Source of the DNA: Mycobacteriales bacterium
Lineage (GTDB): Bacteria > Actinomycetota > Actinomycetes > BP-191
NCBI GenBank assembly: GCA_035714365.1
Contig: DASTMB010000006.1
Location: forward strand, 1 to 41,264
Direction: 5' to 3'
Length of the DNA stretch: 41,264 bases
Each line of letters opens with the position of its first letter. Position 1 is the stretch's first letter. Below, in pieces: positions 8,152 to 16,821 of this stretch. Position numbers and translations under genes: made by a program. The notes beneath the pieces are model-generated. The model saw only the letters and a list, made by a program, of their open reading frames with translations, was not told the DNA's origin and did not search any database.

Positions 8152-8655
8152 GTGCCGAGCGCGATCAAGGAGCAGGCCGCGCGGGACGCGCAGGCGCTCC
8201 TCGCGACGGTCTGGTCGGGCCGGGGACGCAGTGTCCCGGTCGACCCGATCCGGATCGCGCAGGAGCTCGGCATCCAGGTCCTCGAGGCGCCCCTCGCCCC
8301 GGACGTCTCCGCCGCGCTCATCAAGCGTCCCGGCGAGGACCCGCAGATCGTCGTCAACCGCGACGACAGCAGGAACCGCCAGCGCTTCAGCTGCGCCCAC
8401 GAGCTCGGGCACTTCTACCTGCGCCGGGACGACCAGGAGCAGTACGACTACGTCGACTTCCGCGACAGCTTCTCGGCATCGGGGCTCGGCGACGCCGAGG
8501 TCTACGCCAACGAGTTCGCGGCGTGCCTGCTGATGCCCGCCGACGAGATGCGCGCGTTGCACGGGCAGGGCTGCGACGAGGTCCAGATGGCCGTGCACTT
8601 CAACGTCTCGCGCGACGCGCTGCACTTCCGCGCGAAGAACCTCAGCCTGGCGTAG
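8152..8655 (+). CDS. ImmA/IrrE-family metallopeptidase
   Basis: This 167-residue protein is a stand-alone ImmA/IrrE (DUF955) domain, a zinc protease that in known systems cleaves a repressor to release stress or mobile-element genes. The zinc site is complete: HELGH at residues 83-87 and Glu121 in YANEFAACLLMP. GTG at 8152 is preferred because GGAGAG lies 6-8 nt upstream; another in-frame GTG at 8146 overlaps that site. Unlike ImmA of integrative elements, no XRE-type repressor gene is adjacent, so the target is elsewhere. The downstream partner is the two-TM protein at 8661, only 5 bp away, so the two are almost certainly co-transcribed. Confidence 0.9.
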   Translation: MPSAIKEQAARDAQALLATVWSGRGRSVPVDPIRIAQELGIQVLEAPLAPDVSAALIKRPGEDPQIVVNRDDSRNRQRFSCAHELGHFYLRRDDQEQYDYVDFRDSFSASGLGDAEVYANEFAACLLMPADEMRALHGQGCDEVQMAVHFNVSRDALHFRAKNLSLA

Positions 8656-8660
8656 GGCCC

Positions 8661-9080
8661 GTGCCCGGGGGAGACGCGGCCGCACCCGACGCGGAGCAGC
8701 GGGAGCGGGAGGCGCTGGTGGAGATCCTCCGCGCGATCCACGGCGACGAGGCCCGCCCGCTGTCGCGCGACGAGCTCGAACGCCAGGGCCTGGCGCAGGA
8801 GATCGCGCTGCGGCGCCAGGCGTTCGACCAGGAGCTGGCGCTGCGCAACCGGTACGCGACCCGGCTGCTGCGCTACATGGCGGCGCAGCTCCTCGCCGCG
8901 AACGCAGTCTTCGTCCTGTACGCCGCGCTAGGGCCGCACTGGGACGTGCCGCCGCGGGTGATCGACGTGTGGCTCGGCGCGACCGTGGTGCAGGTGGTCG
9001 GCGTCGTCGCCGTCGTCACGCACCACCTGTTCCCGGCGCGGATGGAGACGGACGGCGCCGGCGTCAGGCGAGGCGCTTGA
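8661..9080 (+). CDS. Two-TM membrane protein paired with the ImmA/IrrE peptidase
   Basis: This 139-residue product has a charged, probably helical or coiled N-terminal half (residues 10-70, many Glu/Arg/Gln) followed by two transmembrane helices (about 72-91, AQLLAANAVFVLYAAL, and 102-123, WLGATVVQVVGVVAVV) and a short tail. No named family is recognised. GTG at 8661 follows the peptidase stop by 5 nt. Its last 17 bases overlap the convergent TusA-like gene. The layout of cytoplasmic protease plus small membrane protein with a cytosolic helical arm suggests a membrane-tethered sensor or substrate for the protease. That is inference from context only. Confidence 0.8.
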   Translation: MPGGDAAAPDAEQREREALVEILRAIHGDEARPLSRDELERQGLAQEIALRRQAFDQELALRNRYATRLLRYMAAQLLAANAVFVLYAALGPHWDVPPRVIDVWLGATVVQVVGVVAVVTHHLFPARMETDGAGVRRGA

Positions 9081-9294
9081 CCAGGTAGGCGACGCCCGTC
9101 TCCATGGGCTCGGAGCCGGCGTACTCGTGGCCCTTCATCCGGCACCAGACCGGGATGTCGACGCGGGCCGCCGCGTCGTCGCTGACGACGGCGACGACGC
9201 CGCCGACCGGCACCTCGCCGATGTGCTTCGCCAGCTCGATGACGGGGACGGGGCAGCGCTTGCCGAGCGTGTCGACCGTGAGGTCGGCGGTCAC
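9064..9294 (-). CDS. TusA-family sulfur carrier
   Basis: This 76-residue protein has the TusA/SirA fold signature: a beta strand LTVDTLGKRCPVPVIEL with the CPxP motif (Cys14), then GGVVAVVSDD and a C-terminal WCRMKGHEY strand. TusA-like proteins carry persulfide from a cysteine desulfurase to tRNA thiolation, molybdenum-cofactor or other sulfur pathways. Its GTG start at 9294 overlaps the stop of the upstream cysteine desulfurase gene (GTGA), so the pair is translationally coupled and probably a donor-acceptor couple. The second Cys (residue 51) is not part of the classical motif. Confidence 0.92.
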   Translation of the reverse strand: MTADLTVDTLGKRCPVPVIELAKHIGEVPVGGVVAVVSDDAAARVDIPVWCRMKGHEYAGSEPMETGVAYLVKRLA

Positions 9295-10391
9295 AGGTGC
9301 CGCCGCACGTCCGCCACGACCTCCGTCACCGCGTCGAGGAACGCCGTCACGTCGGCGTCGGTCGTGTCGCGGCCGAGCGAGACGCGGACGTTGCCGTGCG
9401 AGAGCACGCCCATCGCCTCCAGCACGTGGCTCGGGTGGCCCGTCTCGGAGGCGCAGGACGAGCCGCTGTTGACGGCGAAGCCACGCTTGTCGAGCTCGGT
9501 GACCAGCGCCTCGCCGTCGACGTAGAGGCAGGAGAACGTCACGACGTGCGGCAGCCGGTCGTCCGGCTCGCCGAGCACCTCGCAGTCGGGGATGCGTTCG
9601 GGCACCTCGGCGCGGATGCGGCCGGTGAGCGCGGCCAGCCGCGGCGCGAGCTCGAGGCGTTCGACCAGCACCGCCTCCAGCGCGAGCGCGGACGCGACGA
9701 TCGCGGGGACGTTCGGGAACCCCTCGGGCGTCGGTGCGCGCCACCGCGTCCCCTTGCGCACGACGAGCACGCCGACGCCGGGGACGCCGCCCCACTTGTG
9801 CGCCGACGCCGACAGCAACGCCGCGCCGCCGGCCGTGACGGGCAGCCAGCCGACCGACGCGCAGGCGTCGACGTGGACGGGGATGTCGCGCTCGGCGCAG
9901 GCGGCGACGACCTCCTCGACCGGCTGCGCGGTGCCGACCTCGTGGTTGGCGTGCTGGACGGAGACGACCGCGGTGTCGTCGCGCAACGCCGCCGCCACGT
10001 CGGCCGCGGACACCCGCCCGGTGCGCGACACCGGCACCCGCGTCGCGTCGTGCTCGTCGGCGACGGCCAGCACGGCGGAGTGCTCGACGGCGGTGACGAC
10101 GACGTGCTTGCCGACGCGGCGGCGGCCGTGCGCGGCACCGCGCAGGGCGGCGGCGATCGAGGCCGTTCCGGACGTCGTGAAGTGGACCTCGTCGGGCCGG
10201 ACGCCGAGGCAGCCGGCGACCCGGCCGCGCGCGTCGTCGAGCAGCAGGCGGGCCCGGCGGCCGTCGCCGTAGAGGCGGTGCGGGTCCGGCCACGCCTCGT
10301 CGTAGCAGGCGCGGAGCACCTCCTGGGCGGCCGGGTGCAGCGGCACCGTCGAGGCGGTGTCGAGGTACGTCACGGGTGCATCGTGCCCCAC
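9291..10391 (-). CDS. Cysteine desulfurase (class V aminotransferase, NifS/IscS-like)
   Basis: This PLP enzyme (366 residues) removes sulfur from cysteine as persulfide. The PLP lysine is Lys199 in SASAHKWGG, His104 lies in TAVEHSAV, and the mobile catalytic Cys313 lies in NSGSSCASETGHPSHVL. It is a little shorter than IscS and looks like the group found in actinobacteria next to a TusA protein. Start is uncertain: GTG at 10391 adds six residues (GHDAPV) to GTG at 10373, and family members usually begin right at VTYLDxAxT, which favours 10373. The TusA-like gene follows with a 4-bp overlap. Sulfur carrier work is more likely than Fe-S assembly because no scaffold gene is nearby. Confidence 0.93.
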   Translation of the reverse strand: MGHDAPVTYLDTASTVPLHPAAQEVLRACYDEAWPDPHRLYGDGRRARLLLDDARGRVAGCLGVRPDEVHFTTSGTASIAAALRGAAHGRRRVGKHVVVTAVEHSAVLAVADEHDATRVPVSRTGRVSAADVAAALRDDTAVVSVQHANHEVGTAQPVEEVVAACAERDIPVHVDACASVGWLPVTAGGAALLSASAHKWGGVPGVGVLVVRKGTRWRAPTPEGFPNVPAIVASALALEAVLVERLELAPRLAALTGRIRAEVPERIPDCEVLGEPDDRLPHVVTFSCLYVDGEALVTELDKRGFAVNSGSSCASETGHPSHVLEAMGVLSHGNVRVSLGRDTTDADVTAFLDAVTEVVADVRRHL

Positions 10392-10418
10392 CGGCTGCGC
10401 GAACGTGCCATGTGTCGG

Positions 10419-12257
10419 CTAGGCGACAGCCCGCGCGTAGACGCTCGCCGCCAGGGCGCGCGCCTCCGCCCGCCCGTCGGCGAACCGCGGCACCGCCACG
10501 CGCACCTCCACGACGAGCGTCCCGGCGCGCACGATGGCGACCGGCTGGTCGTACTCGCGGTTGCCGATGCGGACGCCGACGAGGTACAGCCGGCCGTGCG
10601 GGATCGTCGTGGGGGAGGAGTCGAACTTCGCGTACCGGCCGCCGAGGGTGCGTTCCAGTGCGGCGGCCGCGGTCTCGTCGCGGCCGGTGACGATCGTCTC
10701 GGCGACGATCCGCGTCGGGTCGTCGACGCTGCCGAGCGACCAGAACCCCTCCGCCGCGCGCACCAGCCCCATCGACACCAGGTCGCCGGCCCGCAACGAC
10801 TTCTGCCGGGCCAGGTCGGCCACGTCGATCGCGCCGCGGTCCTCCTCGCGGTAGCGCGGCCCCGGCGACACGAGCACCTTCGCCAGGTCGCCGACCGACG
10901 CCCGCACGTACGGCCGCCAGCCGCTCACCAGCGCCGCCTCGTCGGTGCGCAGCACCCGGCGCAGCTCGGTGGCGAGCTTCGTGCCGGGGTGGTCGGCGCC
11001 GTTCAGGTCGCCCATCCGGTCGTAGAGCCGCAGCAACGCCGCCCGCCCCCAGCGCAGCGCGATGTACCGGCAGGCGAGCCACGCCTCGTTGTAGGCGGGG
11101 CCGGCATCGGCGATGAGGCCGAAGTCGCTGTCGCTCGGCAGGTGCGCGGGCGGCCCGCTCTTGTCGACGAGGTCGCGCAGCTCGCCGCCGATGCGGTCGT
11201 CGGCGATGAGCGACCCGGCGTTGCCGACGTACTCGGCGACGCCCTCCACCAGCCAGGTCGGCGACAGCGGGCCGGTGCGCTTCACGAGCGCGACGTGGGT
11301 CAGCTCGTGGCGGATCAGCATCCGGTTGGTGGCGTCGCCGGGCCGGAAGTTCTTCGGGTTGATGACGACCCGCTCGCCGGCCAGGCGGCGCCCGGGGTCG
11401 CCGCGCAGCTCGGCGTACTGCGGCTTCGCGATCGCCGCGAACTCGAACGGCACGTCCGGGTTCTCCAGCAGGTGCTCGAGCTCGTCCTGGCTGCGCGGCA
11501 GCACGATGACGACCTTCTCGCCCCACCCCTTGCCGACGTACGAGCTGACGTGCGCGACCGCCGACTCGACCTCGCGGGCGATGCCGTCGATCGCCGCCGC
11601 GTCGTCGGTGTGGCCGATCACCAGGCCGTGCCGCGTCTTCTTCACGACGATCGGCCCGCCCTCCCACGGGTCGATCCGCACCGACGTGCCGGAGGACGTG
11701 GTCGCCTCCAGGTCGGCGTCGTTCGCGATGTACCAGCGGCTGCCGCGCCGCACGACCGTGTAGACGACGCGCCGCGCGATCGGGCGCTCGTCGTACCCCT
11801 TGAGCTGGTAGCGCAGCACGAGCACCGGCAGCCACAGGTCGTCGGCGTCGCCGTAGCGCGCCCAGTCGATCGACCCGGGGGAGTACGACTCGGCGGTGCG
11901 CTGCTCGTACGACCAGGCCGCGAGGTCGAGCTTGCCGAGCGACTCGAACACCGTCGCCTGCTCGCCGCGGAACTCCTTCGCCGCCGGGTCCACCAGCGCG
12001 AGGAACGCCGCCCGGTCCCGCCGCCGGACCGCGTCGGCGCGCTTGTCGAACAGGTCGCGCACCGCGCGGTCGCGCGCCTCCGCGCGGCGCGTGGCGGCGG
12101 CGGGCGACTCGGTGAGCAGGTGGCGTTCGACCGCGACCGACACGGGCAGCGCCGGGTGTGCCTGGCGGCGGGCCAGCGCGGCGGAGTCGCCGGCGAGGAT
12201 GCAGAGGATCACCGCGCCGAGCACCGCGGACACGCGGGAGCGGCTCATCGAGCGCAC
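10419..12257 (-). CDS. Exported HExxH metallopeptidase (peptidase MA-like)
   Basis: This 612-residue protein starts with a signal peptide or anchor (AVLGAVILCILAGDSAALA) and is predicted to act outside the membrane. The first third resembles a small ketosteroid-isomerase-like domain (FLALVDPAAKEF to RRGSRWYIAND). The catalytic domain has HELTH at 317-321 and the downstream glutamate in WLVEGVAEYVG (Glu339 or Glu342), the gluzincin layout of the peptidase MA-like family. A C-terminal part of about 130 residues ends in LVVEVRVAVPRF. The GTG at 12257 is favoured over ATG 12248 because AGGGGGG lies 7 nt before it. It is divergent from korA and followed 27 bp later by the cysteine desulfurase gene. 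Substrate unknown. Confidence 0.85.
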   Translation of the reverse strand: MRSMSRSRVSAVLGAVILCILAGDSAALARRQAHPALPVSVAVERHLLTESPAAATRRAEARDRAVRDLFDKRADAVRRRDRAAFLALVDPAAKEFRGEQATVFESLGKLDLAAWSYEQRTAESYSPGSIDWARYGDADDLWLPVLVLRYQLKGYDERPIARRVVYTVVRRGSRWYIANDADLEATTSSGTSVRIDPWEGGPIVVKKTRHGLVIGHTDDAAAIDGIAREVESAVAHVSSYVGKGWGEKVVIVLPRSQDELEHLLENPDVPFEFAAIAKPQYAELRGDPGRRLAGERVVINPKNFRPGDATNRMLIRHELTHVALVKRTGPLSPTWLVEGVAEYVGNAGSLIADDRIGGELRDLVDKSGPPAHLPSDSDFGLIADAGPAYNEAWLACRYIALRWGRAALLRLYDRMGDLNGADHPGTKLATELRRVLRTDEAALVSGWRPYVRASVGDLAKVLVSPGPRYREEDRGAIDVADLARQKSLRAGDLVSMGLVRAAEGFWSLGSVDDPTRIVAETIVTGRDETAAAALERTLGGRYAKFDSSPTTIPHGRLYLVGVRIGNREYDQPVAIVRAGTLVVEVRVAVPRFADGRAEARALAASVYARAVA

Positions 12258-12427
12258 GCGGTTCCCCCCTCAGGGCTACGGGTCCTCGCCGCCGATGCTA
12301 GGTGCGGCCCCGCCCGGACGGGGGCGAAACGGGAAAACCCGCGACGGATCGGCCCGCCGTCCCGTCGCCCGCACGCGCCGGTGCGAGAATGGCGGACGGC
12401 TAGGAAATCGTTGCGGACTGGAGCCCC

Positions 12428-14275
12428 ATGACCACCACCAAGTCGGTCGCCGAACTCGACCGTGTCGTCATCCGGTTCGCCGGCGACTCCGGCGACGGGA
12501 TGCAGCTCACCGGCGACCGCTTCACCAGCGCGACCGCGGCGTTCGGCAACGACCTCGCGACGCTGCCCGACTTCCCCGCGGAGATCCGCGCGCCAGCCGG
12601 CTCGCTCGCGGGCGTGTCGGGCTTCCAGATCCACTTCTCCAACGACGACGTCACCATGCCGGGCGACCAGCCGGACGTCCTCGTCGCGATGAACCCGGCC
12701 GCGCTGCGCGCCAACCTCCGCGACGTCCCGCCGGGCGCGACGCTGATCGTCAACGAGGACGCGTTCACCGAGCGGAACATGGAGAAGGTCGGCTACGCGA
12801 CCAACCCGCTCGACGACGGCTCGCTCGACGCCTACACCGTCTACCGGCTCCAGCTCACGTCGATGACAACGAAGGCCGTCGCCGGGCTCGACATCAGCAA
12901 GAAGGAGGCCGAGCGGACCAAGAACATGTTCGCGCTCGGGCTGATGTCGTGGATGTACGGCCGCCCGACCGAGTCGACCGAGGACTGGATCGCCGCGAAG
13001 TTCGCCAGCAAGCCGGCGATCAAGGAGGCGAACCTCAAGGCGTTCCGCGCCGGCTGGAACTTCGGCGAGACCACCGAGCTGATCGCCGGCTCGTACGTCG
13101 TCCGCCCGCAGAAGGCCGCGCCCGGCGTCTACCGGAACATCAGCGGCAACACCGCTCTCGCCTACGGCCTCGTCGCCGCGGCGCGGCTGTCGGGCCTGCC
13201 GTTGTTCCTCGGCTCGTACCCGATCACGCCGGCGTCGGACATCCTGCACGAGCTGTCCAAGCACAAGAACTTCGGCGTGCGGACGTTCCAGGCCGAGGAC
13301 GAGATCGCCGCGGCCGCGGCCGCGCTCGGCGCGGCGTTCGGCGGCGCGCTCGCGGTCACCACGACGGCCGGCCCGGGCGTCGCGCTGAAGTCGGAGACCA
13401 TCTCGCTCGCCGTCTCCGTCGAGCTGCCGATGGTCATCGTCAACATCCAGCGCGGCGGCCCGTCCACCGGCCTGCCGACCAAGACCGAGCAGAGCGACCT
13501 GTTCCAGGCCATGTACGGCCGGCACGGCGAGTCGCCCATCCCGATCGTGGCCGCGTTGTCGGCGTCGGACTGCTTCGACGCGGCGATCGAGGCGTGCCGC
13601 ATCGCGACGAAGTACCGCACCCCGGTGTTCCTGCTCTCCGACGGTTTCCTCGCCAACGGCGCCGAGCCGTGGCTGCTGCCGAAGGAGGAGGACCTGCCGG
13701 ACCTGCGCGTGTCGTTCGCCGAGGGGCCCAACCACGACGGCGAGTTCTGGCCGTTCCTGCGCGACCCGGAGACGCTGGCCCGCCCGTGGGCCGTCCCCGG
13801 CACGCCCGGGCTGATGCACCGCATCGGCGGCATCGAGAAGGCCGACGGCACCGGCCACATCTCGTACGACCCGGCCAACCACCAGCTCATGTCCGAGCTG
13901 CGCCGCGACAAGGTCGCCGGCATCGCCACGGACATGCCGCCGCTGGCGGTGGACGACCCGTCGGGCAACGCCCGCGTGCTCGTCCTCGGCTGGGGCTCCA
14001 CCTGGGGCGCGATCCGCGCCGCCTGCCGCCGCGCCCGCGCGCAGGGCATCGACGTCGCCCACGCGCACCTGCGCCACCTCAACCCGTTCCCGGCGAACAC
14101 CGGCGACGTGCTGCGGTCGTACGACAAGGTGCTCGTCCCGGAGATGAACCTCGGCCAGCTCGTCACGATCGTGCGCTCGACGTACCTCGTGGACGCGCAG
14201 GGCCTCAACAAGATCATGGGCCGGCCGTTCACCGCCGGCGAGATCGCTTCCAAGATCGAGGAGCTGGCGCGATGA
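12428..14275 (+). CDS. korA: 2-oxoacid:ferredoxin oxidoreductase, fused gamma-alpha subunit
   Basis: This 615-residue KorA-type subunit joins the gamma domain (residues 1-190, IRFAGDSGDGMQLTGDRF) to the alpha domain (from about 215, with LGSYPITPASDIL, FQAEDEIAAAAAALGAAFGG and TTTAGPGVALKSE). With KorB it oxidatively decarboxylates 2-oxoglutarate to succinyl-CoA and passes electrons to ferredoxin, giving a TCA route independent of the lipoamide dehydrogenase complex, as established for M. tuberculosis KorAB. GGAG lies 4-5 nt before the ATG. It overlaps korB by ATGA. No ferredoxin gene is adjacent. Substrate could be another 2-oxoacid, but fused architecture and KorB partner support 2-oxoglutarate. 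Confidence 0.95.
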   Translation: MTTTKSVAELDRVVIRFAGDSGDGMQLTGDRFTSATAAFGNDLATLPDFPAEIRAPAGSLAGVSGFQIHFSNDDVTMPGDQPDVLVAMNPAALRANLRDVPPGATLIVNEDAFTERNMEKVGYATNPLDDGSLDAYTVYRLQLTSMTTKAVAGLDISKKEAERTKNMFALGLMSWMYGRPTESTEDWIAAKFASKPAIKEANLKAFRAGWNFGETTELIAGSYVVRPQKAAPGVYRNISGNTALAYGLVAAARLSGLPLFLGSYPITPASDILHELSKHKNFGVRTFQAEDEIAAAAAALGAAFGGALAVTTTAGPGVALKSETISLAVSVELPMVIVNIQRGGPSTGLPTKTEQSDLFQAMYGRHGESPIPIVAALSASDCFDAAIEACRIATKYRTPVFLLSDGFLANGAEPWLLPKEEDLPDLRVSFAEGPNHDGEFWPFLRDPETLARPWAVPGTPGLMHRIGGIEKADGTGHISYDPANHQLMSELRRDKVAGIATDMPPLAVDDPSGNARVLVLGWGSTWGAIRAACRRARAQGIDVAHAHLRHLNPFPANTGDVLRSYDKVLVPEMNLGQLVTIVRSTYLVDAQGLNKIMGRPFTAGEIASKIEELAR

Positions 14276-15300
14276 CCGCGCTCGACGAGGGCACCGCCGC
14301 CCTCACCAAGAAGGACTTCACCAGCGACCAGGAGCCGCGCTGGTGCCCCGGCTGCGGCGACTACGCGATCCTCGCGGCGGTCCAGTCGTTGATGCCGGAG
14401 TTCCACCGGCCGCCGCACGAGGTCGTGTTCATCTCCGGCATCGGCTGCTCGTCGCGGTTCCCGTACTACATGAACACCTACGGCTTCCACACCATCCACG
14501 GCCGCGCGCCGGCGATCGCCACCGGCCTCGCCATCACCCGCCCGGACCTCGACGTGTGGGTCGTCACCGGCGACGGCGACGCGCTGTCCATCGGCGGCAA
14601 CCACTTCGTCCACCTGATGCGGCGCAACGTCAACCTCAAGGTCCTGCTGTTCAACAACCAGATCTACGGCCTCACCAAGGGCCAGTACTCGCCGACGTCC
14701 GAGCTCGGCAAGGTCACCAAGTCCACGCCGTTCGGCTCGGTCGACCACCCGTTCAACCCGGTGTCGCTCGCCATCGGCGCCGAGGCGACGTTCGTCGCGC
14801 GGTCGCTCGACGTCGACAAGAAGCACCTCACCGACGTGCTGCGCCGGGCCTACCAGCACCGCGGCACGGCGTTCGTCGAGATCTACCAGAACTGCAACAT
14901 CTTCAACGACAACGCGTTCCTCAACATCACCGGCCGCGAGACCCGCGACGAGTTCCAGATCCGGCTCGAGCACGGCAAGCCGATCCGCTTCGGCCCGAAC
15001 GGCGAGCACGGCGTGATCATGGGCGACGGCGGCAACTGCGAGGTCGTCGACGTGGCCGCCGTCGGCGAGGACCGGCTGCTCGTCCACGACGAGCACGCCG
15101 AGAACCCGGGCCTCGCGTTCGCGCTGTCCCGGCTCGCGCACGGCCCGTCGTCGCCGACGCCGCTCGGCATCTTCCGCGACGTCGAGCGGACGTCGTACGG
15201 CGAGGAGATGGAGCGCCAGGTCGCCGCCGCCACCGCCACCAAGGGGCCCGGCGACCTGATGGCGCTGCTGCACAGCGCCGACACGTGGGAGGTCTCGTAG
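14272..15300 (+). CDS. korB: 2-oxoacid:ferredoxin oxidoreductase, beta subunit
   Basis: This 342-residue beta subunit binds thiamine diphosphate and one [4Fe-4S] cluster. Cluster ligands are Cys25 and Cys28 (WCPGCGDY), Cys59 (GIGCSSRF) and Cys208 (YQNCNIFND). The thiamine diphosphate/Mg motif is GDGDALSIGGNHF with LFNNQIYGLTKGQYSPT following. The ATG at 14272 overlaps the korA stop (ATGA), as expected for subunits made in equal amount. The C-terminal 60 residues (after VHDEHAENPGLAFALSRL) carry the usual KorB tail. An RraB-like gene starts inside its last codons. Confidence 0.96.
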   Translation: MTALDEGTAALTKKDFTSDQEPRWCPGCGDYAILAAVQSLMPEFHRPPHEVVFISGIGCSSRFPYYMNTYGFHTIHGRAPAIATGLAITRPDLDVWVVTGDGDALSIGGNHFVHLMRRNVNLKVLLFNNQIYGLTKGQYSPTSELGKVTKSTPFGSVDHPFNPVSLAIGAEATFVARSLDVDKKHLTDVLRRAYQHRGTAFVEIYQNCNIFNDNAFLNITGRETRDEFQIRLEHGKPIRFGPNGEHGVIMGDGGNCEVVDVAAVGEDRLLVHDEHAENPGLAFALSRLAHGPSSPTPLGIFRDVERTSYGEEMERQVAAATATKGPGDLMALLHSADTWEVS

Positions 15301-15716
15301 CCCGGCTGTTCCGGCGGCGGCGTCCCGCCCCGCCCGCGGCGCTGGCCGACGACGGGTCGCTGACCACCGTCGGCCGCGCCGAGCCGGTCCCGGACACCCC
15401 CGACGCCTCCGACGGTGCCGCCGTGGCCGCGATCGCGGCGTCCGGCGTTGACCTGTCCCAGCCGTTGCTGCTGCGCCACGTCCTGCTCGTCCGCGACCCG
15501 GCCGCCGCCGAGGGGCTCACCGCCGCCGTCCGCGCCGAGGGGTACGACGTGCGGCTGAACACCGTCGACGGCGGCCTCACGTGGATCGTCGTCGCGACCG
15601 AGACGGCGTTGCTGACGCCGGTGCACGCCGCCCGCGCGCGGGCGCGGTTCACCTCGCTCGCGTCCCGGCACGGGGCGGCGTACGACGGCTGGGAGGCCGC
15701 CGCCCCGCCCGCCTGA
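15285..15716 (+). CDS. RraB-like regulator domain protein
   Basis: This 143-residue frame begins at a GTG inside the end of korB (16-bp overlap). Its C-terminal part matches the RraB (RNase E inhibitor, DUF1260) pattern: LLRHVLLVRDPAAAEGLTAA, then EGYDVRLN, WIVVATETALLTPV, a helix RARFTSLASRHGA and the hallmark YDGWE. The first 50 residues are a basic then acidic, probably disordered leader. A shorter start at a GTG near 15429 would give just the domain. RraB in E. coli binds RNase E and alters RNA decay; in actinobacteria the target is not known to me. Location after korB may mean only shared transcription. Confidence 0.78.
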   Translation: MGGLVARLFRRRRPAPPAALADDGSLTTVGRAEPVPDTPDASDGAAVAAIAASGVDLSQPLLLRHVLLVRDPAAAEGLTAAVRAEGYDVRLNTVDGGLTWIVVATETALLTPVHAARARARFTSLASRHGAAYDGWEAAAPPA

Positions 15717-15728
15717 CCTGCGGTTTCG

Positions 15729-15758
15729 TTGACGCGCCCCGGCTTCGGCACCTACGAT
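15729..15758 (+). promoter_or_regulatory. Sigma-70-type promoter for the zinc-ribbon miniprotein
   Basis: TTGACG (15729-15734) and TACGAT (15753-15758) are separated by 18 bp, a good housekeeping promoter match. Transcription would start near 15765, about 25 nt before the ATG at 15791, leaving room for the TGGAGG ribosome site. Confidence 0.6.
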
Positions 15759-15790
15759 CCGAACGCCGTTCCGTACTTCGTGGAGGATGC

Positions 15791-15967
15791 ATGGCCTCGG
15801 GCACCCGACCGACCGGCGCGACGCTGAAGCCCGTGGCGAAGGCCCACGACGGCGTCCGCACCTGCCCCGTCTGTGGCGAGCGCCTCTCGTCGTACAACCC
15901 GGGCCCCAACTGCTGGACCCACACCGTGGGCATCCCCTGGCGGGGGCCGACGGCTAAGCCGAAGTAG
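15791..15967 (+). CDS. Small zinc-ribbon-like protein
   Basis: This 58-residue basic protein has one CPVCGERLS knuckle and a SSYNPGPNCWTHTVG motif, giving a possible CxxC...CxxH zinc site. The YNPGPxCWxH pattern recurs in actinobacterial regulators as a small Cys/His module. The ATG at 15791 has TGGAGG 4-5 nt upstream and a clear promoter (15729-15758). It is probably nucleic-acid or protein binding; no function is assigned. The next gene (MscS) begins immediately downstream and could share its transcript. Confidence 0.75.
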   Translation: MASGTRPTGATLKPVAKAHDGVRTCPVCGERLSSYNPGPNCWTHTVGIPWRGPTAKPK

Positions 15968-16062
15968 GCCGCGCCATCCTGTTCGCCGAGGCGCCGCGGA
16001 AGGTCCTCGACGTCCCGCTCACGGACATCGCCAAGGTCGGCCTCCGCGTCGTCGTCCTCGTC

Positions 16063-16821
16063 GTGCTCGCGGTCGTCACCGTCCGCGTCGCCCGCCGCGC
16101 CATCCCGCGCACCGTCGCCCGGCTCGCGTCGTCGTCGGCGAGCCGGGACGAACGCTGGGAGCAGCGCACCCGCACCCTGTCCGGCACGCTCGTCAGCGTC
16201 ACCGGCGTCGTCATCTGGGCGACGGCGTTCGTCACCGTCGTCGGGCAGCTCGGCTTCAACCTCGGCCCGCTGCTCGCCGGTGCCGGCGTCGTCGGCCTCG
16301 CCGTCGGCTTCGGCGCGCAGCAGCTCGTCCGCGACGTCATCAGCGGGTTCTTCATCCTGGTCGAGGACCAGTTCGGCGTCGGCGACACCGTGACCATGGG
16401 CGGCATCAGCGGCACCGTCGAGTCGATGACGTTGCGGCTCACCCGCGTGCGCGGCGACGACGGCGTGCTGCACCACCTCCGCAACGGCGACCTCGGCACC
16501 GTCTCCAACTCCTCCCGCGGCTACGGCGTCGCGACCGCGCTGGTGCCGATCCCCGCCGACGCGCCGGTCGGCAAGGTCGTGGATCGGATCCGCAACGCCG
16601 TCACGACGGCGGTCGCTGAGCCGGAGCTGGCCGGGCTGCTGCTGGCCGAGCCGCAGGTGCTCGGGGTGACCGGCTTCCGCGACACGACCGGCACACCGTT
16701 GGTGACGGTGTCGGTCCGGGTGCGGCCGGAGGGCAAGGCGAAGGTGCAGCGCGCGCTGCTGGCGGCGGGCCTGGCGGCGGTGCCGGAGCCCCCGGGGCGT
16801 AGCCGTACCACCACCCGGTAG
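16063..16821 (+). CDS. Small-conductance mechanosensitive channel (MscS family)
   Basis: The product is an inner-membrane channel that opens on hypo-osmotic stress. Visible are the second helix (LVSVTGVVIWATAFVTVVG), the pore helix rich in Gly/Ala (LLAGAGVVGLAVGFGAQQLV) and the signature RDVISGFFILVEDQF, followed by the beta domain (VGDTVTMGGISGTVE) and a C-terminal alpha/beta domain. From the GTG at 16063 it has 252 residues, but the frame is open back to 15958 and the residues before this start (KVGLRVVVLVVL) continue the first membrane helix, so the true start is probably upstream, perhaps the CTG at 15979; no ATG, GTG or TTG exists there. It follows the zinc-ribbon gene directly. Confidence 0.9.
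   Translation: MLAVVTVRVARRAIPRTVARLASSSASRDERWEQRTRTLSGTLVSVTGVVIWATAFVTVVGQLGFNLGPLLAGAGVVGLAVGFGAQQLVRDVISGFFILVEDQFGVGDTVTMGGISGTVESMTLRLTRVRGDDGVLHHLRNGDLGTVSNSSRGYGVATALVPIPADAPVGKVVDRIRNAVTTAVAEPELAGLLLAEPQVLGVTGFRDTTGTPLVTVSVRVRPEGKAKVQRALLAAGLAAVPEPPGRSRTTTR

Noticed and set aside
9064-11835. Very long minus-strand frame ending as the TusA-like protein
   Set aside because: Only the last 76 codons, from the GTG at 9294, are protein-like; the rest is an out-of-frame reading of the desulfurase and peptidase genes.
9297-12431. Plus-strand open frame of more than 1000 codons
   Set aside because: It runs antisense to the cysteine desulfurase and HExxH peptidase genes, has Arg/Val/His/Asp-biased composition, and no domain can be read in it; high GC alone explains its length.
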